Shown: positions 17,165-24,707 of the stretch, piece after piece
Numbering within the stretch: the stretch's first letter is position 1
Layout: each line of letters begins with the position of its first letter
Assembly (NCBI GenBank): GCA_902591645.1
Contig: CACJBM010000020.1
Coordinates: 1-28,048 of the forward strand
Reading direction: 5' to 3'
DNA length: 28,048 bases
Source of the DNA: an uncultured Verrucomicrobiota bacterium
Lineage (GTDB): Bacteria > Verrucomicrobiota > Verrucomicrobiae > Verrucomicrobiales > DEV007
Position numbers and translations under genes: made by a program
The notes under the pieces: model-generated
The model's database searches: none
What the model was told of the DNA's origin: nothing
The model's input: the letters and a program-made list of their open reading frames with translations, nothing else

Positions 17165-17172
17165 TTTTACCA

Positions 17173-19545
17173 CTAGTTAGCGCTTGTCTGGGTTGACTCT
17201 TCATTTTCCACAATAGCACTTTGAGGCCTCTTGAATGCTCGAATGAATAAGAAGATAAACAGACCAAAGAGAACCAATGCGCTGCCCAACAACACGATAT
17301 TATTTTTTACCCAAGCCATGGACGGCATCTTGGAGTAATCATAATCGATCATTACTCTCTTGCTCTTTGTCCCATACAAAGATGAAATACTCTCCTTCCG
17401 ATCAGAATTAAAAAGTAAATGGAACCCTGCCATTCGGACTGCCGGATTCGTTTCATTAAACTTACTATTAATTTCTTTTCCCAAGTTTGCAGGAACCGAC
17501 GGTGCTTCTCCGCTGATACGGGAACGATAAATGTCCGAACCTCCGAACCCGCCCTCACGAGATGAGGTAAAATAAATAAAGTCACCATGATCGGTAATTA
17601 CAGGAGCCATTTCATTAGATGGAGAACTAAATTCCTGCAAGTGCTTAGCATGGCGAAAAATTGGATCCTTCGGCAATGATTTGCTATCAAGGACGTTTGG
17701 ATTAGGCCCTTCTGGGTCAGGCTCAAAACCAAGCCCATAAAGAGGCGTGTAACGGTAATGCGCTTCTAGACACAATGCGACGAGTGCCGTGACAATGACC
17801 TTTCCCATTTGTCCGCCATGACCTCCTCCTACTGGCCATGCCCCGTTAGGTTCTTGTGTTTTAATAAATTCAGACTGCATTTTCTCCAACCATTTTCTCC
17901 AAACTGGTCCCTGATGCTGATAAGCAGCCAATGTTCCATAATATACATAATAAATGTCATTCATCTGAAAGCCGACCTTATCGATTATGAGAGACGACTC
18001 GAAAGCCTTTGCAGCATTTGATGAAGCACCGCTGAGTTGGGCACAGAAAAACCCTGCAGCATTCATTGCATGTCTTCCAGAATTTCCCTTTCCGGGTGAG
18101 TCCGTGTACCCGTAAGATCCACCGTCCTTGCCTCCACTGATTATTTCAAGAAAGTTATCTACCCCGTCAAAAGTGCTTTGAGGAATTGCAAGGCCTGACA
18201 TCTTCGCGCTTGCCAAAGCCATTACCATCCAACCAGACACTGACAAGTCACCACGTTCCTTTGGCTTGTATCGCCACCCACCTTCCTCGTGCTGGGATTC
18301 CACAATAAAGTCAATTGCTGCCTGCGCCTTTGGTTTTAATTCGCTATCTTTCGTGACGCCATAAGCTTCAACCAATGCAAGTGCCGCTATGCCATGATCA
18401 TACATCGCATTATTTTTGGGACTATCCCCCCTCAGGTCTCCACTAGCAACGTTCTGCTGACCCAGTAACCAATCCAATCCGAGTTTTACTTTGTCCTGAT
18501 ATTTGCACTCCTTGTCATGCCTTTCACCTCTTCCATAAAAGGCCAATAGACTGAAAGAGGTTGCCGCAACGTCATGGCCCGCCTGTCCACCGGATTTACC
18601 GATGTCCCACCTGCCATCCTCTTCCTGCAAACCAGCAAGATAGGCGAGGGCCTTCTCAACAGCACTTTCACTGGACTCTGATCCACCTAGCTTCGACATA
18701 ACATTTTTATCCGCTAGGGCACCTTCCCTCAGCGAATAAAGCATGCTCAATTGACGCTCTGTTATTAGATCAAAAGCTGTTTCTGTAGCAATGTCTGCGG
18801 AATAAATCTCAAAATCGACTTTCTGTTCTGAAACGTCTTCTAACTGCTCAGCTGCTGCTGCTTCGGTGGCCTCCTTTTCACTAATGCCAACCCCTTGATG
18901 AGGTCGGTTAGATACAAAGAAAAGTGTCATGTTGTCCGGAGAAAGGTCCGGATCAGTTTCGTCAAAAGGTGTATTGACCCTTGCCGTGAGAGGCAAAGGC
19001 CATGCATATTCTACACCGTCCCACTTTGATACCCAGATGTCCTGACCTCCCTGACCTCCAGGACGATCACTAGTAAAAAAAAGCAATTCTCCGTTCCCGC
19101 TCAGTGTAGGAGTCGTTTCATTAAATTGACTGTTCAGGGCCCGCATTGGCAGCGGTTCTCCCCAATTATTGCCGTCCCAAATTCTGAGAAATATATTGGA
19201 ATTATCTTTTTCGTCCGCAACAGAATAAACCATTCGTGCCCCGTCTGAGGAAATTGCAGGTTGACCTATTATGCCCTCAGCTCCAATCACTTCAGTGACG
19301 GCCTGGGCAGGATCCCATACCACGTAACCAGGCTCCACGTCTCTTGCAACTTGTTCGAACGCTACCTGATCCGTATACGTGTACCAACGTTCTGGTCTTA
19401 GATATAACCAGGTTAAAACAATTGCACTAAGAACCAATAATAAAGCACCCCATGCATATATTTTATAGCGACGTTTCTGCGTCAGACCCAAAATGGCCCC
19501 CGAAGTCTCCTTCGAATCAGGATCAGTTGGCTCTGCACTGGACAT
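17173..19545 (-). CDS. Inner-membrane PD40 propeller with an alpha-alpha toroid inserted between blades
   Basis: The 790-residue protein is a paralogue of the next gene. TM1 is at about 30-50 after a basic stretch (QKRRYK). Blades 1-3 lie at about 93-250 (GNGELLFFTSDRPGGQGGQDIWVS at 151-174). The toroid occupies about 285-605: LGGSESSE, QEEDGRW, MYDHGIAALALVEAYGV, QHEEGGW, and YYVYYGTLAAYQHQGPVW at 532-549. Blades resume at about 643-728 with SSREGGFGGSDIYRS and NPAVRMAGFHLLFNSD. TM2 is at 748-768, followed by basic FKRPQ. Both membrane helices flank a single periplasmic body. The cyclase acid motif is absent (RGDLSVSGW at 431-439). PD40 blades are also found in TolB and in peptidoglycan-linked proteins. 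The gene starts 12 bp after the ExbD-like stop and ends 8 bp before the next ATG, so translation is probably coupled. Confidence 0.85.
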   Translation of the reverse strand: MSSAEPTDPDSKETSGAILGLTQKRRYKIYAWGALLLVLSAIVLTWLYLRPERWYTYTDQVAFEQVARDVEPGYVVWDPAQAVTEVIGAEGIIGQPAISSDGARMVYSVADEKDNSNIFLRIWDGNNWGEPLPMRALNSQFNETTPTLSGNGELLFFTSDRPGGQGGQDIWVSKWDGVEYAWPLPLTARVNTPFDETDPDLSPDNMTLFFVSNRPHQGVGISEKEATEAAAAEQLEDVSEQKVDFEIYSADIATETAFDLITERQLSMLYSLREGALADKNVMSKLGGSESSESAVEKALAYLAGLQEEDGRWDIGKSGGQAGHDVAATSFSLLAFYGRGERHDKECKYQDKVKLGLDWLLGQQNVASGDLRGDSPKNNAMYDHGIAALALVEAYGVTKDSELKPKAQAAIDFIVESQHEEGGWRYKPKERGDLSVSGWMVMALASAKMSGLAIPQSTFDGVDNFLEIISGGKDGGSYGYTDSPGKGNSGRHAMNAAGFFCAQLSGASSNAAKAFESSLIIDKVGFQMNDIYYVYYGTLAAYQHQGPVWRKWLEKMQSEFIKTQEPNGAWPVGGGHGGQMGKVIVTALVALCLEAHYRYTPLYGLGFEPDPEGPNPNVLDSKSLPKDPIFRHAKHLQEFSSPSNEMAPVITDHGDFIYFTSSREGGFGGSDIYRSRISGEAPSVPANLGKEINSKFNETNPAVRMAGFHLLFNSDRKESISSLYGTKSKRVMIDYDYSKMPSMAWVKNNIVLLGSALVLFGLFIFLFIRAFKRPQSAIVENEESTQTSAN

Positions 19546-19557
19546 TTCAACAACAGA

Positions 19558-19977
19558 TTAACGTTCGGTTTTAACGGCGATATTGGCTCTCGGGACACCA
19601 ACGTGCCGGCAAATTGACATGACATTTGCAAGATAAAGATGCTTCGCATCCTGATCACTTCTGATCAGTACCTTGATATCAGGTTTCTTTTCAACTTCGG
19701 TCTTCATCCAGTCGGAAATTTGTTCCTCCGTGACCTGTTTTCCCATCAATACGTAAGCACCACTTTTACGAATATTTATCTTAATCAGGTTCCCGGTCGA
19801 CTGGGTCAATGACTGATTTTTTGCATCTACAGGAAGGTTCACCATATGATCAATTTCCTCTTCCTTAAATGTAGTAGTAACTAGAAAGAAGATGATCAAA
19901 ATGAACATCACGTCCAGCATGCTGGAAATATTGATAATTTCTCCGTCGTTAGAAGAAGATTTTTGGCGACAATTCAT
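19558..19977 (-). CDS. ExbD/TolR-family biopolymer transport protein
   Basis: The 139-residue protein has the family architecture: a short cytoplasmic N-terminus, one membrane helix (about 20-39, INISSMLDVMFILIIFFLVT) and a periplasmic domain. D22 at the helix start matches the proton-conducting aspartate of ExbD and TolR. The C-terminal domain ends with VLIRSDQDAKHLYLANVMSICRHVGVPRANIAVK, the usual ExbD/TolR beta-strand pattern. With an ExbB/TolQ pentamer it would form a proton-driven stator that moves a TonB- or TolA-like partner. The start overlaps the upstream stop by one base (TAATG). An AAGGAA lies about ten bases upstream, making this one of the few genes here with a recognisable Shine-Dalgarno. 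It is in an operon with the two toroid proteins, which are its likely partners. Confidence 0.93.
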   Translation of the reverse strand: MNCRQKSSSNDGEIINISSMLDVMFILIIFFLVTTTFKEEEIDHMVNLPVDAKNQSLTQSTGNLIKINIRKSGAYVLMGKQVTEEQISDWMKTEVEKKPDIKVLIRSDQDAKHLYLANVMSICRHVGVPRANIAVKTER

Positions 19978-20792
19978 TATGCGGTTCCTTCCGAAATGTT
20001 AGTTTGATCGTCAGCAGCTGGGGCAGTAATCGGAGCTGAATTGGCCAAGGCGTGAGTAACAATAAATTCAGTGCCAACATCATCTATATGGTCAATAACC
20101 TTGTCAGCTCTGGTAGAAAGCCACTGAAATAATAAAAGTACTGGAATAGCGATCGTTAAGCCCGCTGCCGTACTCACTAGTGCCTGATAGATGCCATTGG
20201 CAAGGTCTGCTGTCTTTGCAGCACCACCACTATCGGCCGTTTTCTGGAAAGCATCAATCATACCGTAAACTGTTCCCAGCAAGCCCAATAGAGGGCAAAC
20301 ACCTGCAATGACTGAAAGGGGTCTTAAGCTACGTTTCATTTTCTCAGCTTCTTTAGAACCGGCATCCTCGATAGCCTTACTGACTGCCTGATGGCCTTCA
20401 TTGCGCCACTGAATACCTGCTTTGAAAACATGCCCACATGCTGCGGACGAATCTTCACAATACTTTTCAGCAGTCTGACCAGTCGAATCACTGTTCCATG
20501 CCTGTCCGAGGCCCTGTAAGAATCCGGCAGGAAGGACCCTTTCTTTTGTCAGTGATATGAATCGTTCCAGTCCCAGCGCAAGTGCAAGAATTGATGCGAT
20601 GGCTAATGGAAACATGACCGGGCCACCCTTTTTGATGAGGCTAAACATTGTTTCCTTGTCTTCTCCGGCCCCTTCACCAACTTCGGCCCCAAAAGCAAAT
20701 GAGCTGAATGCCACAAAGACAAGGATGCAAATTATCATCAAGTTAGACCAGCGAATAACGTTTATTAGATTGTGTTTTTTATTAAGGTACAT
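19977..20792 (-). CDS. ExbB/TolQ/MotA-family proton channel protein
   Basis: The 271-residue protein has an N-terminal hydrophobic segment (about 17-36, ending SSFAFGA) that may be a signal peptide, as in many long ExbB proteins. Three membrane helices follow at about 57-77, 160-182 and 202-224. The diagnostic blocks are LRPLSVIAGVCPLLGLLGTVYGMIDAF (156-182) and GIYQALVSTAAGLTIAIPVLLLFQW (200-224), with T173 and T208 in the positions usually lining the proton path. It would form the channel scaffold around the ExbD-like dimer. The stop overlaps the next start (TAATG). It follows the TPR gene by 24 bp, with no Shine-Dalgarno. The sequence does not separate ExbB from TolQ. The context (TPR protein, PD40 blades) leans toward Tol. 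Confidence 0.93.
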   Translation of the reverse strand: MYLNKKHNLINVIRWSNLMIICILVFVAFSSFAFGAEVGEGAGEDKETMFSLIKKGGPVMFPLAIASILALALGLERFISLTKERVLPAGFLQGLGQAWNSDSTGQTAEKYCEDSSAACGHVFKAGIQWRNEGHQAVSKAIEDAGSKEAEKMKRSLRPLSVIAGVCPLLGLLGTVYGMIDAFQKTADSGGAAKTADLANGIYQALVSTAAGLTIAIPVLLLFQWLSTRADKVIDHIDDVGTEFIVTHALANSAPITAPAADDQTNISEGTA

Positions 20793-20816
20793 TGCAGTTA
20801 GTAATTATTAGTTTGA

Positions 20817-23800
20817 TCAGTTAGTACGAAGTTCGTCAAGGTATTGCCGGGCAACGATCGCTGCCTTTTCTTTGCTGTATTTATTGATTACGTCTTTGAA
20901 TCGTTGCGTGGCTTCTTCTTTTTTGTCCTGAGCCAATAGTACGCGCCCGATCTCGAGGACAGACTTTGCTTGCCAGCTTGGGTACTTCTTAAAATTGATT
21001 TCTACATTAACAAATTCAGCGATTGCCTTTTCATAATTTTGCAAATTAAACAAACATTCGCCGGTCTGGAATCGGCTCCTCACTGTCCATAGATCGACAA
21101 TTTTTGCATCTGATAAAAGTTTTCGATACTCTGATATAGCCCCGTTCGGGTTATTGTTATTTTCAAGAGCATAGGCCAGTCCGAACTGAGCATTTCGAAT
21201 CCATTTACTTTCTTTGAACCTGTTCAAAAAATTTCTGTAGGTCTGCGAAGCTTCATTGTGCTGGCCAGTCAGAGACTGCGTTTCACCCAAACGCATAGTG
21301 ACTGTCTCGGCGAGAGTCGCATCAATTCCTGGCACCTTTGACGAGGCAGCAAAATGATCTCTAGCAGTGACGGTTTCTTTTAATTTGAATCGTGCTTCGC
21401 CAGCCTGAAAGAGCATCGACGCGAGTAGTTTTGATTCTGGGTATTCGATAATCAGTTTTTCGAACATGCCTGCGGCAATCTCGAAATCTGCTTTTTTAAA
21501 ATGGGCACTGGCGAGCTGAATTCTTATGGGTTCTTTGAGAGAATCGTCCTTCATCCCCTTTAGAGTAGTTGTCAGCTGTGCGATCACTTTTTCCTGAGCG
21601 CCACTATCTAAATTCAATTCAGCTAATTCACTTTGCACTTTCACAATGAGCTGACTCTTCGGATGAGTAGCGAGTAATTTTTCATAAAGAAGCACCGCCT
21701 CCTTATCTCGTTTCCGGGCCCTCTCTGCCCAGGCCCATTCATACAATGCCTGATCAGCAAATTCAGATTTTGGATGCTTTTCAGTGACGCGTTTAAAATG
21801 ATTTGCCGCATTGTTCCAGTCCTTCTGTTTGGAGGCGGAAAGCCCCGCATAATAAACAACCAAAGACAATTTCTCATGTTCCCTGAATTGATTTAGCATT
21901 TGAGGAAAGTGCTTTGAGGCAATTTCAAAATTTTCTGCATTGATAAGAGCTATCCCCTGCTGAAGTGCGGCATCTGATGCAAGAGGATGGTTCCGGGGCA
22001 CTTGCGAAAAATAAGTTACCGCTTCCACGTGCTTTTCTTCTGCCGCATTTACCCATCCCAGATAATACATGACACGTGGCTTTTGTTGTGGAGCCCCGGC
22101 CTTGAACGGATCCTTATTGGCTTTGTCTTCATTTATGAACCTTTCAAGAGCGCCTCTTGCTGTTTTCAAATCTTCTGTCTGGAATGAGAGCCGGCCCTGC
22201 TCGGCCAGAGCAAGTGGAAGGTGCGGGGTGACTCCAGGATAATGGTTTGCGAGTGTGCGTAGATGCCCCAGTGCCTTGGTCTTGTCCTCTGTCCGGTCAT
22301 AAGCGACTGCTACCTGGATCAAAGCCGTGTCCAAGTTCGGACCAGCGCTTACCTTATATTGTTTTTTGTCATTGATCTCAACCCTTTCATTAATGAAATC
22401 CTCAAATGGTTTTATTGATTCTTTCCACTTGTCCTGACGAAAAAAACAATCTCCAACTAAAAAAGACAATTGAGTGAAGAGTTTGCCTTCTGGTTTCTTG
22501 GCCAGAAGTGGTTGAGCGCTTTGTAGTGCCTGCGCCCAACGCTTTGCCAGATGATGGACCTGCGCTATACGGAGCTGAGCAGCAGGCACACTGGAATGGT
22601 CCTTATGTGCCTGTATAAAATCTGTGTAAGCCTTAGCTGATTCATCACTGCGATTGAGAAGGAACAGGTTCTCTGCTCGCATGTAACGAGAATCTCCAAG
22701 AAGAGCATGATCTTTAAACCGAGCAATGAAGCTGTCCGCTAATCGTAAACTGCCGTTATAGTCTTTAAGTTTATGGAGACAGGTCGAGCGTTGAGCTATC
22801 ACTTCTGGCATCTGTCCAAACTTGCCTCTCCTTTCGACGTGGGACAGAGCATCAGAGGCCAATTTCCAGTCAGGACTCTTTAGACTGATAAGTGCATTGG
22901 CATAGTCAAACTCAATATCATCAATGACGGGCGAATTTGGGAACCGCTTAATTGCATCAACAAGAATTTGTGCAGATCTTTGAAACTGATTTTGGCGGGA
23001 GAACACTCTTGCCCACCACAAGTTGGCTTTTGCCGCGGTCAAGCTTTCAGCTCCGGCAATTTGGCTAAATTTTTGGTTAGCTTGATTGTAATCTTCGCGT
23101 TCAAGAAAACTTCTAGCGATATAGAATTTTGATTCTTCAACATGCGGAGCTGGTTTACCTTCGGCGTCAGGCTTTGCTCCTTTAAGGTATGCTTCAAAAT
23201 CAGCAGTCGCAGGCTCATATTTAGCTAGTAAGAAACGTGTGAATCCTAATCGGTATTGGCATTCCAATGCATCATTTCCTTTCATTCCAGGTAGGGCCGC
23301 TGCATAAGCTGGCTCAGCCTTATCAAATTCTTTTAGAAGGGTATGACATTCGCCCAGTAGAAAAGCTGCCCGGGTTTTCCATTCGGGTATTGCCTGCAAT
23401 TGAGCTACTTTGGCAAGAGACACCGTGGCCTCGGAAGTTTTTTCGGTCTGATAAAAAGCATATCCTTGCTGATACAGGGCCCTAGCAGCTTGGTCCGGGG
23501 CAGGCTTAGACGCGGTAAGCTTCTTTGTCCATTCAAGAACTTTATCCCATTCCGATTTACCAAAGCAAATGTCACAAATGGCAGCCAGTGCCGCTGTCTT
23601 GAATTTGGGGTTTTTAATATTATTGAGTTGAGCAATAAAGAGTTGTCTCGCTTCGTCCTTTTTTGAGGAGAACAACATGCATTGACCCTGCAGCATGATT
23701 AACCGTTCCCTGTCAATTGCCTTGTCTAGTCCGGGCTTTGCTAAAAGTGCAGCAAATTGAGGCATAGCCTTATCATATTGTTTGAGGGCATATTGACTAA

Positions 23801-24026
23801 GGGCAAGACCTCTCCGTGCCAGATCCGCTTTTGGATGATTGCCATGCTTTTGCAGAAAGGCTTGGAATTGCGTGACTGCGACCGGATATAGTTTTCTGTT
23901 GTAGGCGGCGTTAGCAACAAAATATTGATCCAAAGCCGCATCCTCTGCGGCTAGTATTGTGGATGGAAAAGTCAAAACTAATGCCATCAAAAAACAACTG
24001 AATCTCTTAAGATTATAGGAACTCAT
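20817..24026 (-). CDS. Large secreted tetratricopeptide-repeat protein, first gene of the ExbB/ExbD operon
   Basis: The 1069-residue protein has a signal peptide (1-27, cleaved near ILAA-ED). The rest is almost entirely helical pairs of the TPR type, with the A-x-x-x-G-x-x-L-x-x-x-x-Y-x-x-A pattern recurring throughout (for example DLARRGLALSQYALKQYDKA and YYLGWVNAAEEKHVEAVTYF). Many repeats resemble those of the periplasmic Tol-associated protein CpoB/YbgF and of outer-membrane assembly TPR proteins. I see no lipobox, so it is probably soluble in the periplasm. It would act as a scaffold for the downstream membrane machine. The name is not certain, and no enzyme motif is visible. The 5' leader contains a hairpin and is separated from the Sel1 gene by a terminator-like stem. 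Confidence 0.88.
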   Translation of the reverse strand: MSSYNLKRFSCFLMALVLTFPSTILAAEDAALDQYFVANAAYNRKLYPVAVTQFQAFLQKHGNHPKADLARRGLALSQYALKQYDKAMPQFAALLAKPGLDKAIDRERLIMLQGQCMLFSSKKDEARQLFIAQLNNIKNPKFKTAALAAICDICFGKSEWDKVLEWTKKLTASKPAPDQAARALYQQGYAFYQTEKTSEATVSLAKVAQLQAIPEWKTRAAFLLGECHTLLKEFDKAEPAYAAALPGMKGNDALECQYRLGFTRFLLAKYEPATADFEAYLKGAKPDAEGKPAPHVEESKFYIARSFLEREDYNQANQKFSQIAGAESLTAAKANLWWARVFSRQNQFQRSAQILVDAIKRFPNSPVIDDIEFDYANALISLKSPDWKLASDALSHVERRGKFGQMPEVIAQRSTCLHKLKDYNGSLRLADSFIARFKDHALLGDSRYMRAENLFLLNRSDESAKAYTDFIQAHKDHSSVPAAQLRIAQVHHLAKRWAQALQSAQPLLAKKPEGKLFTQLSFLVGDCFFRQDKWKESIKPFEDFINERVEINDKKQYKVSAGPNLDTALIQVAVAYDRTEDKTKALGHLRTLANHYPGVTPHLPLALAEQGRLSFQTEDLKTARGALERFINEDKANKDPFKAGAPQQKPRVMYYLGWVNAAEEKHVEAVTYFSQVPRNHPLASDAALQQGIALINAENFEIASKHFPQMLNQFREHEKLSLVVYYAGLSASKQKDWNNAANHFKRVTEKHPKSEFADQALYEWAWAERARKRDKEAVLLYEKLLATHPKSQLIVKVQSELAELNLDSGAQEKVIAQLTTTLKGMKDDSLKEPIRIQLASAHFKKADFEIAAGMFEKLIIEYPESKLLASMLFQAGEARFKLKETVTARDHFAASSKVPGIDATLAETVTMRLGETQSLTGQHNEASQTYRNFLNRFKESKWIRNAQFGLAYALENNNNPNGAISEYRKLLSDAKIVDLWTVRSRFQTGECLFNLQNYEKAIAEFVNVEINFKKYPSWQAKSVLEIGRVLLAQDKKEEATQRFKDVINKYSKEKAAIVARQYLDELRTN

Positions 24027-24069
24027 ATTCCAATAAATATAGAATTTTACTTATATTGTTAGTCACAAT

Positions 24070-24089
24070 CCCAAGTCCACTTCCTTGGG
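24070..24089. promoter_or_regulatory. Inverted repeat in the leader of the TPR-ExbB-ExbD operon
   Basis: CCCAAG (24070-24075) and CTTGGG (24084-24089) flank eight bases, about 45 bases upstream of the TPR gene ATG. It could be an operator overlapping the promoter or a leader hairpin. No -10/-35 pair near it is convincing. Confidence 0.35.
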
Positions 24090-24133
24090 CTAATTATTTT
24101 TATTTCTATTATGATTAAATCTTAAACAGAATG

Positions 24134-24178
24134 AAAAAAAAATCGATTCTTGGCAACTACCAAGTAAATCAATTTTTT
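24134..24178. terminator. Bidirectional terminator-like hairpin between the Sel1 gene and the TPR operon
   Basis: A nine-A run and CTTGG (24149-24153) are mirrored by CCAAG (24160-24164) and a six-T run (24173-24178) around the loop CAACTA, with a partly paired lower stem. Either strand therefore reads as a stem followed by a T-tract. It lies 80 bases downstream of the leftward Sel1 gene and would isolate it from the TPR operon. Confidence 0.6.
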
Positions 24179-24257
24179 ATAAGACCTTAACAATGAAACT
24201 ACTTATATAGTGGCCTGCACCTTTAGCGTTGTTACTCTTAATTTTATGGGAACTTTA

Positions 24258-24473
24258 TCATTTCGTTGACGAGTTTTCTGTACTCGCTAATCCCTTTAAA
24301 GCCTCAATTGCATATTGATTTCCACTCTTGGCTGCCATGTAATACCATTGCGCCGATTCATGTAATTGCCTGGTCACCCCTCTACCCGCTTCATAAATAT
24401 AGCCGAGATAAGTTTGCGCATAAACGTCTCCTTGCTGAGCTTTATTCTTAAGATCAATTATTCTCTCTTCCAT
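24258..24473 (-). CDS. Small Sel1-repeat protein
   Basis: The 71-residue product (from the ATG at 24473; a TTG two codons earlier is less likely) contains two tandem Sel1-like units. The first is AQQGDVYAQTYLGYIYEAGRGV, a textbook Sel1 repeat; the second, ESAQWYYMAAKSGNQYAIEALKGLA, is nearly complete. There is no signal peptide, so it is probably cytoplasmic. Sel1 repeats mediate protein contacts; two units is very short for the family. It has its own terminator-like stem downstream, an in-frame stop 12-15 bases before the ATG, and no operon partner. It may be a free-standing adaptor or a remnant of a longer protein. Confidence 0.7.
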   Translation of the reverse strand: MEERIIDLKNKAQQGDVYAQTYLGYIYEAGRGVTRQLHESAQWYYMAAKSGNQYAIEALKGLASTENSSTK

Positions 24474-24707
24474 TAACAATGAGGATTAAACAAGATTACA
24501 ATTCAATTAAGGAAAAAGGTGCCCGCTTGAAAAACTCTCCCAATGGAAGAACCCCACAACAAGCGGACACCTTTTTCACAGTTTCCGCTACGTTGCCACT
24601 GTATCGATTCTAAGGGCATAAGCTAACGACCCTATGCTATACTTTGCTTTTGAATTGCTTACTTTAAACTGGCACCGGCAAAGGCCAATCATAGAAAGAA
24701 AGGTTAA
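24474..24707. other. Intergenic region holding a long inverted repeat
   Basis: This 234-bp gap separates the Sel1 gene (leftward) from the sialidase stop. Apart from the inverted repeat at 24513-24576, it has no recognisable gene; a 44-codon rightward frame (24479-24613) spans the repeat but matches no family I know. Confidence 0.4.
24513..24576 (-). repeat. 17-bp inverted repeat, possible terminator of the sialidase operon
   Basis: Arms at 24513-24529 and 24560-24576 pair over all 17 positions except one, enclosing a 30-base loop. In leftward RNA the exception is a G-U wobble, whereas in rightward RNA it is a C-A mismatch, so the structure favours the leftward transcript coming from the sialidase gene. 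The lower stem is A-tract against T-tract, giving a U-run at the 3' side. The loop is longer than usual for an intrinsic terminator, so a small non-autonomous element or a regulatory RNA stem is also possible. Confidence 0.55.

Noticed and set aside
14100..18700. Reading the toroid proteins as squalene cyclases or prenyltransferases
   Set aside because: The DxDD motif is missing, and the fusion to membrane-anchored propellers argues for a binding or mechanical role.
24131..24190. 19-codon rightward frame starting MKKKSIL
   Set aside because: It coincides with the terminator-like stem and its A and T tracts; too short to support.
24479..24613. 44-codon rightward frame starting MRIKQDYNSIKEKG
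   Set aside because: It spans the long inverted repeat, has no Shine-Dalgarno and no known family; kept only as an alternative in the findings.
24480..24707. Insertion-sequence remnant
   Set aside because: The inverted repeat resembles element ends, but no target duplication or transposase fragment is visible.
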